64,000 nt of DNA from Seinonella peptonophila (GTDB lineage: Bacteria > Bacillota > Bacilli > Thermoactinomycetales > Thermoactinomycetaceae), in NCBI RefSeq assembly GCF_900129355.1, contig NZ_FQVL01000008.1, forward strand, positions 35,155 through 99,154, read 5' to 3'. The translations under genes were made by a program, and so were the position numbers. Shown here in pieces: positions 35,404-44,349 of this stretch. Position 1 is the first letter of the stretch, and every line of letters begins with the position of its first letter. The notes below the pieces were generated by a model, which did no database searches, was not told the origin of the DNA, and saw only the letters and a list, made by a program, of their open reading frames with translations.

Positions 35404-37059
35404 GTGCCTACTGAAGAAGGCAACGGCATACGCCAGCATATTCCGTTGATTATTGTCATCATGTCTGGTATGTTTCTGGCAGTTTTAAACCAGACGTTGC
35501 TCAGTGTCGCAATCCCTCATTTTATCAACGAATTTCAAGTAACAGCTACCACTGCTCAGTGGTTAATGACCGGCTATATGCTGATTAATGGTGTCTTGGT
35601 ACCGATGTCCGCCTACTTAATTGAACGTTTTGGAACCCGCAATCTCTTTATTGGTTCCATGTTGTTCTTTACAATTGGCTCATTCATTTGTGGTATTGCC
35701 ATGACTTTCCCCATCTTACTTACAGGACGATTAATTCAAGCAATCGGTGCTGGAATTTTGATGCCTCTGTGTATGACGATCATTCTCTATATCTTTCCCC
35801 CTGAAAAACGAGGAAAAGGAATGGGGATCGTTGGATTAGGAATTATGTTTGCTCCTGCGATTGGACCAACACTTTCAGGATGGGTAATGGAACATTATAG
35901 CTGGCGCCTTCTATTCAATGGGATTGTGCCATTATCCATCATCATTCTTATCATTGCTACGATTTTAATGAAAGAAGTAAAAGAGAAAAGTAATCCTCAA
36001 TTTAGTTTTCTTGGCTCACTTCTCTCAACCCTAGGCTTTGGTCTTTTTATTTATGGATTGAGCCAAGCAGGTACAGATGGTTGGACAGACCCAATTGTAC
36101 TTAGCTGTATCTATGCTGGGTTGATCGCGATATTAATCTTTATCTATCAGCAGTTACGTGCTAAAAATCCGATCCTTAACTTTCGCATCTTTAAATATGA
36201 CATGTTCTCATTATCAACATTAATCAGCATGATTGTCACCATTGCAATGTTCTCAGGCATGTTTCTACTGCCAATCTATCTCCAAAACCTAAGAGGTTTT
36301 TCACCGCTTGAATCAGGTTTATTAATGCTTCCTGGTGCAATTGTGATGGGAATCATGTCACCAGTCTCTGGCTATCTTTTTGACAAAATAGGTCCACGAT
36401 GGCTTGCCGTTGTAGGGATGGCGATTACGACCGTCACAACATGGGAATTTACCCATCTAACATTAGATACAAGTTATAACTACATTTTGACAATCAATAT
36501 TATTCGTTCGCTCGGTATGTCCTTGTTGATGATGCCGATTATGACTGCTGGGCTGAACCAGCTTCCGCGTGAAGAGAACTCACATGGAACAGCAATGTCT
36601 AACACGATGCGTCAAGTGGGTGGCTCTATTGGGATTAGCCTTTTCACCACGATCTTTACAATACGCACAGATTTCCATCTCGCTCATTTAAAAGAACAAA
36701 CCAACCTATTCGATCCACTGTTCCAACAGATGTTTCAAACGTTGAGCAATGGTCTTGCTGCCGTCACTGGAACACCTCCTGGAACAAGCCAACAATTAGC
36801 TACGGCATTGTTGGGTGGCCGCGTTGGTCAATCATCTGCTGTTTCGGGAATTAATGACGCTTTTTACTGGGCAACTGCTTTCGCTCTAGTCGGCTTTATT
36901 CTCAGCTTCTTCTTACGCGATGTCCGTCGAGATAAGAAGCCTGAGCTGGCTGTAAAAGAGCCAAATCAACCTTCACCAGACTCAGCAGAAGTTGTAGAAG
37001 AACCTGCATCATCTGAACCTGTACCAAAAGAACAAGCACAACCCATTCCATCAGCATAA
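35404..37059 (+). CDS. DHA2-family MFS multidrug exporter (EmrB/QacA type)
   Basis: A 551-residue, 14-helix drug:H+ antiporter. Motif A is seen as SAYLIERFGTRNLF (about 75-88), motif C as GIMFAPAIGPTLSG, and the N-terminal NQTLLSVAIPHF is typical of EmrB. The C-terminus is a 45-residue acidic/Pro-rich tail (SPDSAEVVEEPASSEPVP). A start GTG/ATG region follows GGAGGGG. As the last gene of the marR operon it is the pump. A terminator follows directly. Confidence 0.9.
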   Translation: MPTEEGNGIRQHIPLIIVIMSGMFLAVLNQTLLSVAIPHFINEFQVTATTAQWLMTGYMLINGVLVPMSAYLIERFGTRNLFIGSMLFFTIGSFICGIAMTFPILLTGRLIQAIGAGILMPLCMTIILYIFPPEKRGKGMGIVGLGIMFAPAIGPTLSGWVMEHYSWRLLFNGIVPLSIIILIIATILMKEVKEKSNPQFSFLGSLLSTLGFGLFIYGLSQAGTDGWTDPIVLSCIYAGLIAILIFIYQQLRAKNPILNFRIFKYDMFSLSTLISMIVTIAMFSGMFLLPIYLQNLRGFSPLESGLLMLPGAIVMGIMSPVSGYLFDKIGPRWLAVVGMAITTVTTWEFTHLTLDTSYNYILTINIIRSLGMSLLMMPIMTAGLNQLPREENSHGTAMSNTMRQVGGSIGISLFTTIFTIRTDFHLAHLKEQTNLFDPLFQQMFQTLSNGLAAVTGTPPGTSQQLATALLGGRVGQSSAVSGINDAFYWATAFALVGFILSFFLRDVRRDKKPELAVKEPNQPSPDSAEVVEEPASSEPVPKEQAQPIPSA

Positions 37060-37065
37060 AAAATA

Positions 37066-37088
37066 GCCCCCTTTATTGGGGGTTTTCG
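37066..37088. terminator. Terminator between the efflux operon and essB
   Basis: CCCCC (37067-37071) and GGGGG (37078-37082) with TTTT after it; it lies between convergent genes and can serve the efflux operon. Confidence 0.75.
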
Positions 37089-37089
37089 T

Positions 37090-38442
37090 TTATTTTTCTG
37101 GTAAAACTAAGTCGCCTTCTGGATCGAGCCCTAAGCTAGCCGCATATTTTTTTGCACCTTCTTCATCATGTTTCTCTATAAATGCATTAATAATCATCTG
37201 ATGTCGACGGCGATCCATTTTTATTTTTTTGCGCAATGACATCATTGTTTGTACATCATCGGACAAACCTGCTTGCTCAAAGCGCACCTCGGGTAGATCA
37301 CTTGAGATGTTAAGTAATTTCGCTTTCTGATTCGTTCGCTCCAAATAGGCAACCACAACATCCATGTAGTTTCGATCTAAGCTGAGTACTCGTTCATATT
37401 GTCCAGCGCGTAGATAAGTAAAGATTACCGCTTTCTGATCTTCACGATCTAACTTCTTAAAATCAATCTTGGCAAATTCCTTTGAGGCATTTGTAAAATC
37501 TTGGATAGCCGCATAGCGTAACCCTGCTAAAGCTGGACTACTCTGGCTGCCAGCAAAGGATAGAGGCTGAAAAGAATTTTGGATCATCAGATAGATGATG
37601 GTTAAGAATAATAAAGAACCGATTGTTAACAAAGATAATATATAAAGCAGTTTATGACGACGTAACGCTTTAAACCAATCTATTAAGCGTTGTCGTCTCC
37701 CAGGCAACAATGGTAACTGATCTCCCTTTTTTCCTGAATCAGTTAAAGCTAGGAAAGCAGGCTTCTTCACGATAGGCGGGGTTGTTTTCTGTTCTACCTT
37801 CTCCAATACTGATGCTTTCTGCTCCACTGCCACTGATTGTCTTTCTTGCTGAATAATGGAGAGTAATTCATTTAAATCAGTTGCCTCCATCCACTTTTTG
37901 ATCAATGGACGTTCCCCAGCTAATGCTTGTTGATAAGCCTGCTTATTTCCATTTAGACGAATTTCATCAAAGCGTGCTTCCGAAAATAGCAAGAGCAACA
38001 GCCGGCGCACTTGATCGATAATCGGTTCTTGTTCATAACCATCGGCAGGCATAAGACCTTTTACACCACGGTAGAGCAACTTTACTCTACCTTGCGCATC
38101 AACAAAGAAATTCAAAGGGTGAAAGACGGTTACCAACTGAGTCTGTGTCTCAAAATAATATGCAATACGCACCAATTGATCTACAATTGCCAATTTTACC
38201 GGCCGATCCATTGTTCTTCCTTGTTGAAAGGGTAAAAAGCCTGGTTCAATTTGATATAAGAAAAAGAAACTCTCTCGATCATCAGATCGGTTTACTTGGC
38301 AAGAAAAACTGAGATCTGGTAACTGAAAGATGGGATCAAGCTCTTTTGGGGTATCGATCATCAGCTCCCGTGCTGGCAACTCAAAGAAGATTTGGTTTTC
38401 GTCAATTGCTAATGTTCCTTGATTAAACGATATTTTTTTCAT
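37090..38442 (-). CDS. essB: EssB/YukC-like type VII secretion protein
   Basis: From ATG 38442 (MKKISFNQGTL, behind AGAAGGGTG) the protein has 450 residues, the length of Bacillus YukC. The cytoplasmic N-terminal pseudokinase-like half has FSCQVNRSD, FLYQIEPGFLPF and LVTVFHPLNFFVDAQGRVKLLYRG. One membrane helix (about residues 280-305) leads to an external helical half (RAGQYERVLSLDRNYMDVVV). EssB links EssC and the pore in T7SSb systems. No esxA, essC or essA lies in the window, so it is an orphan, next to a small membrane protein and a type IV coupling protein remnant. Confidence 0.8.
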   Translation of the reverse strand: MKKISFNQGTLAIDENQIFFELPARELMIDTPKELDPIFQLPDLSFSCQVNRSDDRESFFFLYQIEPGFLPFQQGRTMDRPVKLAIVDQLVRIAYYFETQTQLVTVFHPLNFFVDAQGRVKLLYRGVKGLMPADGYEQEPIIDQVRRLLLLLFSEARFDEIRLNGNKQAYQQALAGERPLIKKWMEATDLNELLSIIQQERQSVAVEQKASVLEKVEQKTTPPIVKKPAFLALTDSGKKGDQLPLLPGRRQRLIDWFKALRRHKLLYILSLLTIGSLLFLTIIYLMIQNSFQPLSFAGSQSSPALAGLRYAAIQDFTNASKEFAKIDFKKLDREDQKAVIFTYLRAGQYERVLSLDRNYMDVVVAYLERTNQKAKLLNISSDLPEVRFEQAGLSDDVQTMMSLRKKIKMDRRRHQMIINAFIEKHDEEGAKKYAASLGLDPEGDLVLPEK

Positions 38443-38464
38443 ATCAATCACCCTTCTTCTTCGA

Positions 38465-38770
38465 TCATGGATCAAATAGACCTGATACCGGCTCTTCATC
38501 CAACCCCTTTGTATGATGAATCATCTGAATGAGTTCTTCGCTTGTTATTTGATCGGATTTCGACCCTTCACCTATCTTACCAATAATCATAATCGTAATC
38601 AGGATAAATCCAATCAATGGTAAAATCCATTTTTTCACGATTACTGGTTTTTTGACGTTTACCCGTTGCATGATCATTTGCAACTTTTGGTATTCTGGGA
38701 GACCTCGATGATCTGTCCTTGTCTCTTCAAGAAACTGCACATCGATGGGTCCTTTATCATGATGTTTCAT
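38465..38770 (-). CDS. Small single-pass membrane protein beside essB
   Basis: A 101-residue protein with a basic N-terminal cytoplasmic part, one membrane helix (WILPLIGFILITIMIIGKIG, about 47-66) and an acidic outer tail. Its stop is 22 bases before the essB start, so they are co-transcribed. No family recognised. A role in the same secretion or transfer apparatus is inferred only from position. Confidence 0.6.
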   Translation of the reverse strand: MKHHDKGPIDVQFLEETRTDHRGLPEYQKLQMIMQRVNVKKPVIVKKWILPLIGFILITIMIIGKIGEGSKSDQITSEELIQMIHHTKGLDEEPVSGLFDP

Positions 38771-38829
38771 ATAATCGCCTCTACTGATAAATCATTTTTA
38801 CAGCCAAATGTGAATTTGGAACCTCATGT

Positions 38830-39294
38830 TCAGTAAAAATTTGATTCAAATCCGGTAAATAACTGGTACAATCTCCCTTTTGGATCAGTTACAACAATTG
38901 AACGCTCTTGTTCATGAATCATATTCGTTAAAATATAAGACTTCGTTTTCCCTGATCCTGGCGATCCAACTATAAATACATTTCGATTCGGTATCTTTGT
39001 CTACTCCGAAAGAATCACTGGTTTATTTTTATATACTCCTGATATCAAACTCGATGGATTTTTGAGATTCTCATTACTGCTGCGATTCCATGTATTTCGG
39101 GCAAAGGCTTGATCATTAAAAATCTCTTTTGCTTCAGCAAAACGCGCAGTTTCATAAGCACCATAGATAGCTGCTTCATTGAAATTTTTCCCTTTTAATT
39201 TATTATATAACCAAATTCCAAAAAATAGAGCGATGATTGTTAAAACAATTTGCCTCTTTACAAATGATGATTGTTTTGCAGCACCTGAGAAGAC
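38830..39294 (-). pseudogene. Broken type IV coupling protein (VirD4/TraG-like)
   Basis: One frame reads a membrane helix (IVLTIIALFFGIWLYNKLKG), then a stop codon, then NRNVFIVGSPGSGKTKSY (Walker A) and SIVVTDPKGRLYQL, the VTDPKG motif of VirD4/TraG coupling ATPases. The frame ends soon afterwards, so Walker B and most of the ATPase are lost. There is at least one internal stop (between ILSE and TKIPN). This is a remnant of a conjugative plasmid or integrative element. Confidence 0.7.
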
Positions 39295-39349
39295 TTAGCA
39301 AGTTGCTGATAGAAAAAAGAAAAGGGATCAATCTTTTGATGATAGGCGC

Positions 39350-39808
39350 CTAGAAGGAACGGTTAGCATCGACTACCTTTTGCCATAACCTTCCAAATAA
39401 TTCTATGCCAATTGATCCACAATTCTTCTCAGCCGTCCTCACACCCAAAGCCACGGTCTTGATCAATTCCTTTGTCTCGATCTGGCGAAGAAATTCTAAT
39501 GCATGGAACTTCCCTTTTGTCGATTCTAGTAATGGCATTTGTCGATAAGAAACAGATTTTTCCTCTAAAGTATTGGGATCTTGAAAGACCAGTTTTCCAT
39601 CCCGCACTTCTTGAAAAGATGAAAACGATGGGTTGCTTTGATTTGGGTCTTGCCGTTCAACTAATCCCATTGGGTCTTTCATTTCCTTTGGCTGAATGTC
39701 AGGCGTGGGTAACTGCTCCCTAACCTCCTTTGTCATTTGAATCTCAATTCTTTTGATCATCTCATCACGCGCACGTTCCGCATATTCAGCTAACTCTCGT
39801 TTCTTCAT
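39350..39808 (-). CDS. Hypothetical protein upstream of the coupling-protein remnant
   Basis: A 152-residue charged protein with no recognised family: an N-terminal helix (KKRELAEYAERARDEMIKRI), a Pro/Gln linker and a C-terminal helical part (TKELIKTVALGVRTAEKNCG). The frame stays open upstream of ATG 39808 to about 39920, with plausible coding text (QQSREIDQAAKGIIEFFIDL) but no start codon, which suggests the gene has lost its beginning. It sits just before the broken coupling protein and probably belonged to the same transfer region. Confidence 0.5.
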   Translation of the reverse strand: MKKRELAEYAERARDEMIKRIEIQMTKEVREQLPTPDIQPKEMKDPMGLVERQDPNQSNPSFSSFQEVRDGKLVFQDPNTLEEKSVSYRQMPLLESTKGKFHALEFLRQIETKELIKTVALGVRTAEKNCGSIGIELFGRLWQKVVDANRSF

Positions 39809-40022
39809 TTCTTGCTCATAAATCCTTAATAGAAGATCAATAAAAAATTCAATAATTCCCTTCGCCGCCTGATCTATCTCTCTACTCTGCTGAACGATGA
39901 GAAATCCCTTCCTATTAACAGCCTATTCACTCTATTTACTCACTTAATTATAGTCGAAATTTAGCGAGCTACCAATACTAATGCGCATAAATGAGGAACC
40001 CGATTTGGGTTCCTTTCGATTT

Positions 40023-40583
40023 TTATTGAATTACACCACATGCAATTCGTTTTCCTGAGTCTCCACTTGGGTCCGTTTTGTAGTCATCTATCTTTTCATG
40101 AATGACAATCGATGTTCCACCAAAATGGAATAATGAATGTGCTTGACCTTTTTGTAATGTTACCCCTGCTAGGACTAGACTCGCATTTGCCTTTCCTGTT
40201 GAGTCGACTGTTAGGTTTAACATGTCACCCATATGTTTTCCTTTTGGATTCTTCTCACCATGTTCTTTATGAGTTGGGTTAAAATGCTTTTTGGCTGATT
40301 GAAAGTCGGGCAAGGTACATTTGCCTACTTCATGAATATGTAATCCATGTTGACCTGGGGCAATATTGGTAACGGCTAACTCCATTTTCACCCCATTTTG
40401 TACTTCTTCAAATGAAGCAGTCCCCACACTTTTACCTGTTTGATCGATTAATTTTGCTGTTGCTCGTTGTGGCTCATTTTTTACCTTTTGCGGTTGCTTC
40501 GATCCCGTAGCCGCTTTATCTAATGACATACATCCTGCTAACACTGTTACCATGATCATAAAAAGTAGTAATACTCGGCTCAT
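40023..40583 (-). CDS. sodC: Cu/Zn superoxide dismutase lipoprotein
   Basis: A 186-residue exported SOD starting at ATG 40583 (MSRVLLLFMIMVTVLAGC) behind AAGGAGGAGG. LAGC is a lipobox, so it is anchored to the membrane by lipid. Metal ligands are all visible: HIH in GLHIHEVGKC, the bridging His of HFNP, the zinc ligands in HGEKNPKGKHMGD, and the last His in SIVIHEK. The disulfide cysteines (GKC and IACGV) are also present. In contrast to Bacillus YojM, no ligand loss is evident. It defends the envelope against superoxide. Confidence 0.92.
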   Translation of the reverse strand: MSRVLLLFMIMVTVLAGCMSLDKAATGSKQPQKVKNEPQRATAKLIDQTGKSVGTASFEEVQNGVKMELAVTNIAPGQHGLHIHEVGKCTLPDFQSAKKHFNPTHKEHGEKNPKGKHMGDMLNLTVDSTGKANASLVLAGVTLQKGQAHSLFHFGGTSIVIHEKIDDYKTDPSGDSGKRIACGVIQ

Positions 40584-40750
40584 CAGAAACCTCCTCCTTA
40601 GCACATTTGTTTTATAAAAGTATATCATATGTAATCTGAAAATTAATAATATATCATGATCAAAAAATGTACGAACTTAGCAGGAATGGACAATTAATCA
40701 TTGAAAAATTATGATATTACTCAATTTTCAGGAAAAAGAGGTGTGGTTAC

Positions 40751-43057
40751 ATGTCGGAACAAGTCAAACTACAAATAGTAGGAATGAATGAGGAGACAGC
40801 TATGAAAAAGATAGAAACCGCATTGTACCAACTGCCTGGACTGATCGAAGCCAATGTTAATGTTGAAAAACAATTTGTCCAAGCCATATATGAGCCTGAA
40901 TTAACAGGCCCCTATCGACTGCAAGAGGCAATTGAAAAATTAGGTTTATCGGTTATTTTAGACCAACCCCATTTAAAGCCTGTTCCCGCTCAGTTAGATA
41001 GCGATTTTACAGCCGAACCAAACATCCCTGTTGAAGAAGTTGCCGCAACAATCGCAGCTTCAACGTCTATTCAAGATGGATCAGTATGTGAGCTATGCCC
41101 CCCCACCAAACAATGGGAATTTCCTGCTACTCCTTCACTGGATAAAACTTGGATAGCGATTATGCTGACCATTCCGCTTCTATGGTCATTGTTAAGTGAA
41201 ATATCAATCTTTTCCTTCTTCTACATACCGACATTATTTACAAATCCGTGGTTCCAATTGCTACTCGCAACTCCACTACAATTCTTTTGGGGCTCGCCTT
41301 ATTATAGAAAAGCATGGAATTCACTACAAAATCGCCAAATCAATATAGATGTCTTAATCATGTTGGGGACTTCATGCGCTTATTTATATAGTCTGATTAC
41401 CCTTCTATTTCCAAGGCAAGAACCAGACCCTCATTTTGAAACAAGCGCACTTTTGATCACGCTTTTTCTGGTCAGTAAATGGTTAGAGAAAAAAATAGAA
41501 ATACATCAGATTGATCCGATTCGGCAGCTAATCGATTTACAGATAGCTCAAGTTACACGAATTAAGGGTGAAGATGAACAAACAGTTCCTTTGGAACAAG
41601 TAGTGGTTGGTGATCATTTACTTGTAAATCCAGGTGAGAGGATTCCAACTGATGGAGAAGTGATCATCGGAGAATCGATGGTAGATGAATCGATGATTAT
41701 GGGACGCAAAGAAAACAGATCCCTAAAACCAGGGGATCGCGTGATAGCAGGTACATTAAATGGACATGGACAACTAACAATTTGTGTGCAATCGATTGAT
41801 CAAGATACGATTTTAGCCAAAATTATTCAGGCCGTTCGCTCTGCACTTCAAGTAGAATCATCTATGCAAAAAATGGCCCAACGTGTTTCAACCTATTCTG
41901 GACCGACCATTCTGGCGATCTCATTACTCACACTCATAATTGGGTTATTCAAGCACTTTGTCCCCTCACTGGAAGCAGCTATCGCAGTGCTTGTCATCTC
42001 TTGCCCATGTATCTACCAAATCGCCACCCCCATCATGATCATCCTAGGACTCGGCAAAGCAGCTCAGCATGGCATCATTTTCTCAAGCTGTGAACAATAC
42101 GAACAAGCATATGAAATCGACACCATTCTACTAGAAAAAACCGGGGTTCTAACTGCTGGAAAGCCTGAGCTTGTCGATATTATCCTCTACTCTGGACAAT
42201 CTGAATACCAACTGCTACGTTTTGTTGGTTCATTAGAAAAGCAAATCGATCATCCGCTTGCCCATGCCATTGTATCCGCCGTTGAAGAGCGTCAGATTCA
42301 GCTTACGAGTGTTGATCAATATACAAAGTTACCTGGGTATGGGGTTCATGGACGAGTAGAAGGAAAAACGGTCACTGTGGGCAACCGCAAACTGTTAAAA
42401 CAACAAAGCATCAACACCGAAGCGATTGAAGATCAGCTCCGGATGCTAGAAGCAGAGGGGAAAACGACAATCTTAATTGCCATCGATCACCGAATCGCTG
42501 GTATCCTTACTTTTCTAGACCCATTTCGTGAAGGAGCGGTTCACGCGATCCGTCGTCTGCGAAAAATGGGGATTGCGATTCAATTAATGACAGGTGATAG
42601 TCGTCGTACAGCAAATATGATTGCACAAACAGCAGGCATTCGTTATGTCTTGGCAGATGCACTATGCAGTGGCAAAGAAGCTGAGATCAAGCGTCTTCAG
42701 CAACAAGGCCGAAAAGTAGCAGTGATACATACTGCTACTGATCCAGTTCCGTATTCGACTACAGCAATGCAAATTCAACTTGATAGCGGGGCTTCTATTT
42801 ACCCTTCTTACGGACAGTTACAAATTATAGAGCGTCATTTGCATCAAGTTGCTGCTGCTTTAGAGAGCAGTCGTCAAACATTTCGCAAGGTGAAAATGAA
42901 TCGTTTCTGGGTAGGTGCTTATCATCTGATCTTTATTCCACTTGCTACAATGGGCTTTCTACCACCGGAGATGGCGGGTGCAGTTATGGTCACCAGCTTT
43001 GCTATACTAGCGTTTTATGCATATCATCAAGTGTTAAAAATAAACACCCACCCATAG
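40751..43057 (+). CDS. P1B-type ATPase homologue with degenerated catalytic motifs (pseudoenzyme)
   Basis: A 768-residue intact frame with the copper-ATPase layout: heavy-metal-associated domain (1-70), eight membrane segments, actuator, P and N domains. The core motifs are changed. GMxCxxC is GMNEETA (11-17), TGE in the actuator loop is IMG (VDESMIMG, 311-318), and the phosphorylated Asp of DKTGT is Glu (LEKTG, 461-465). GDGxND is lost (AVIHTATDP near 657-665). SCPC (417-420), the HP of the N domain (501-502) and MTGDS (613-617) are kept. It has GC and codon use like its neighbours. It cannot pump by the standard cycle; a regulatory or metal-binding role is possible. Confidence 0.8.
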   Translation: MSEQVKLQIVGMNEETAMKKIETALYQLPGLIEANVNVEKQFVQAIYEPELTGPYRLQEAIEKLGLSVILDQPHLKPVPAQLDSDFTAEPNIPVEEVAATIAASTSIQDGSVCELCPPTKQWEFPATPSLDKTWIAIMLTIPLLWSLLSEISIFSFFYIPTLFTNPWFQLLLATPLQFFWGSPYYRKAWNSLQNRQINIDVLIMLGTSCAYLYSLITLLFPRQEPDPHFETSALLITLFLVSKWLEKKIEIHQIDPIRQLIDLQIAQVTRIKGEDEQTVPLEQVVVGDHLLVNPGERIPTDGEVIIGESMVDESMIMGRKENRSLKPGDRVIAGTLNGHGQLTICVQSIDQDTILAKIIQAVRSALQVESSMQKMAQRVSTYSGPTILAISLLTLIIGLFKHFVPSLEAAIAVLVISCPCIYQIATPIMIILGLGKAAQHGIIFSSCEQYEQAYEIDTILLEKTGVLTAGKPELVDIILYSGQSEYQLLRFVGSLEKQIDHPLAHAIVSAVEERQIQLTSVDQYTKLPGYGVHGRVEGKTVTVGNRKLLKQQSINTEAIEDQLRMLEAEGKTTILIAIDHRIAGILTFLDPFREGAVHAIRRLRKMGIAIQLMTGDSRRTANMIAQTAGIRYVLADALCSGKEAEIKRLQQQGRKVAVIHTATDPVPYSTTAMQIQLDSGASIYPSYGQLQIIERHLHQVAAALESSRQTFRKVKMNRFWVGAYHLIFIPLATMGFLPPEMAGAVMVTSFAILAFYAYHQVLKINTHP

Positions 43058-43144
43058 ATTTCGTTAATCAATTTGCATCAATGGTCAACTGCCGAGCCAG
43101 GTTCTACTCCCTCGCATAAGATAAGTTTGAGGGAGGTGATAAAC

Positions 43145-43456
43145 GTGGGCTGGGAATCTAGAAGACATCGTCGGATCGTTCACTTTGGTCCTTCCATTCA
43201 TATTCATAGAATTTGTCCTGGAGAAACCAGAAGAGTTCACTGCGGATTTCGCCATCGCCATCGTCGAAGAATAGTGAGACTTCATATTCGAGAAGGAGAA
43301 CTACTCATTGTAAAATGCAAAAGAAGCCGTAGACGTTTTGCCTTTGCTGCTGTTCCATTGGAATGCCTAAGATGCGTTCGTTTCGTCACCGTATTCGGCA
43401 ATCACACCGTCAAGATACACAGAAGAGAGCACAGAAGAGAGCATTGTCAATGGTAA
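43145..43456 (+). CDS. Small Arg/His-rich basic protein
   Basis: Start GTG 43145 behind GAGGGAGGTG; about 103 residues. It is extremely basic: RRHRRIVHFGPSIHIHR, CGFRHRHRRRIVRLHI and HRREHRREHCQW. It contains five cysteines and many histidines. Such proteins are typical of spore-coat or DNA-condensing proteins in sporulating Bacillales, but no family was recognised. It follows the P-type ATPase homologue by about 90 bases and could be co-transcribed. Confidence 0.55.
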   Translation: MGWESRRHRRIVHFGPSIHIHRICPGETRRVHCGFRHRHRRRIVRLHIREGELLIVKCKRSRRRFAFAAVPLECLRCVRFVTVFGNHTVKIHRREHRREHCQW

Positions 43457-43546
43457 TCATCCCACATCAATTGGACATGGGGAGCTTTCCGCTCCCTAGG
43501 GTCCCGGGCTAAGTAAAATAATAAGCCTGCATTCGATAGATTTAGA

Positions 43547-44053
43547 TTGTTCAAAATGCTATTCTGTTATTACATACAGCTATCGTTCATCTGGAAGGGA
43601 GCAAAACCAGACGAATTCCAATGCTGGAGCATGTTCATACCCAAAAACCAAGGGTCATCTAACGGAGAAACATTGATTACACAAATTCAGCTTCCTCTCG
43701 ATGGAAAACACGTCATAGACGAGTGCTATGTTGGGCTCACTCCAACACATGGGACTTCATATCTCGTCAACCGAGCTATGCTGCTCGACCCCGCGACTCA
43801 TTGCGCGAAGCTGTGCATGTTCCCGATCTACGGCTGGATGGCTGGGGAGATGCAGCCGAGCGCCTGGCTGATTAAGTTGTTCAGCCCGCTCAACCAGCTC
43901 GTCAAGCTGTTCACCCGCAGCCCTCTTCAGTACCTTCAGGGCGTGTGGATGACCCCTGATCAAATCCACATCCTCGTCCGAACGAAGAACGGTCTCATCA
44001 TCGAGCCACGACACCACGGTGACAAGCCAGTCAAGAGTGATAACGAGGGCTAA
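43547..44053 (+). CDS. Hypothetical protein with GC-rich second half
   Basis: A 168-codon frame. The start is uncertain: no good ribosome site is near 43547, and the gene may begin at MFIPKNQG (43631). From about 43770 onward nearly all codons end in G or C, while the first part is AT-richer. Features include LCMFPIYGWMAGEM, two amphipathic segments (LIKLFSPLNQLVKLF), and ILVRTKNGLIIEP. No family recognised. It shares its codon style with the loci at 18.3, 27.9 and 50.0 kb. A 16-pair terminator follows. Confidence 0.5.
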   Translation: MFKMLFCYYIQLSFIWKGAKPDEFQCWSMFIPKNQGSSNGETLITQIQLPLDGKHVIDECYVGLTPTHGTSYLVNRAMLLDPATHCAKLCMFPIYGWMAGEMQPSAWLIKLFSPLNQLVKLFTRSPLQYLQGVWMTPDQIHILVRTKNGLIIEPRHHGDKPVKSDNEG

Positions 44054-44070
44054 TCTGTACAACCTTTAAA

Positions 44071-44120
44071 TCAAAACCACCTTCCCTTGGTGTGGAACCT
44101 TGGGAAGGTGGTTTTGATAT
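44071..44120 (+). terminator. Strong terminator after the GC-rich gene
   Basis: TCAAAACCACCTTCCC (44071-44086) pairs fully with GGGAAGGTGGTTTTGA (44102-44117). No long T run follows, but the stem is exceptional. Confidence 0.75.
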
Positions 44121-44349
44121 GTAGATCGATTGATTAGAAAAGCTGAATCTGAAAATCTCCTTCGATATATGTATATATTTCTTCGATTTGTCAATTATAT
44201 ACTCTTTTATATCTGATAAGCTATAAGTAGAAACATGTTTTTTATCCCCTTGCTACTCTAATGGCTACGGCTTCCATCATCTTCGATAATCTGCATAAAA
44301 AACGCATATCCTATCAAAGACTGAAATTTGCTAAGAGGTAGGGAATGAT

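Noticed and set aside
39995..40026. Hairpin AGGAACCC/GGGTTCCT near the end of sodC
   Set aside because: The T-rich side is on the plus strand, where no gene ends; as a sodC terminator it lacks a T run, so it was not listed.
43757..44062. 101-codon minus-strand ORF
   Set aside because: Antisense to the GC-rich gene at 43547-44053, whose codon bias and downstream terminator favour the plus strand.
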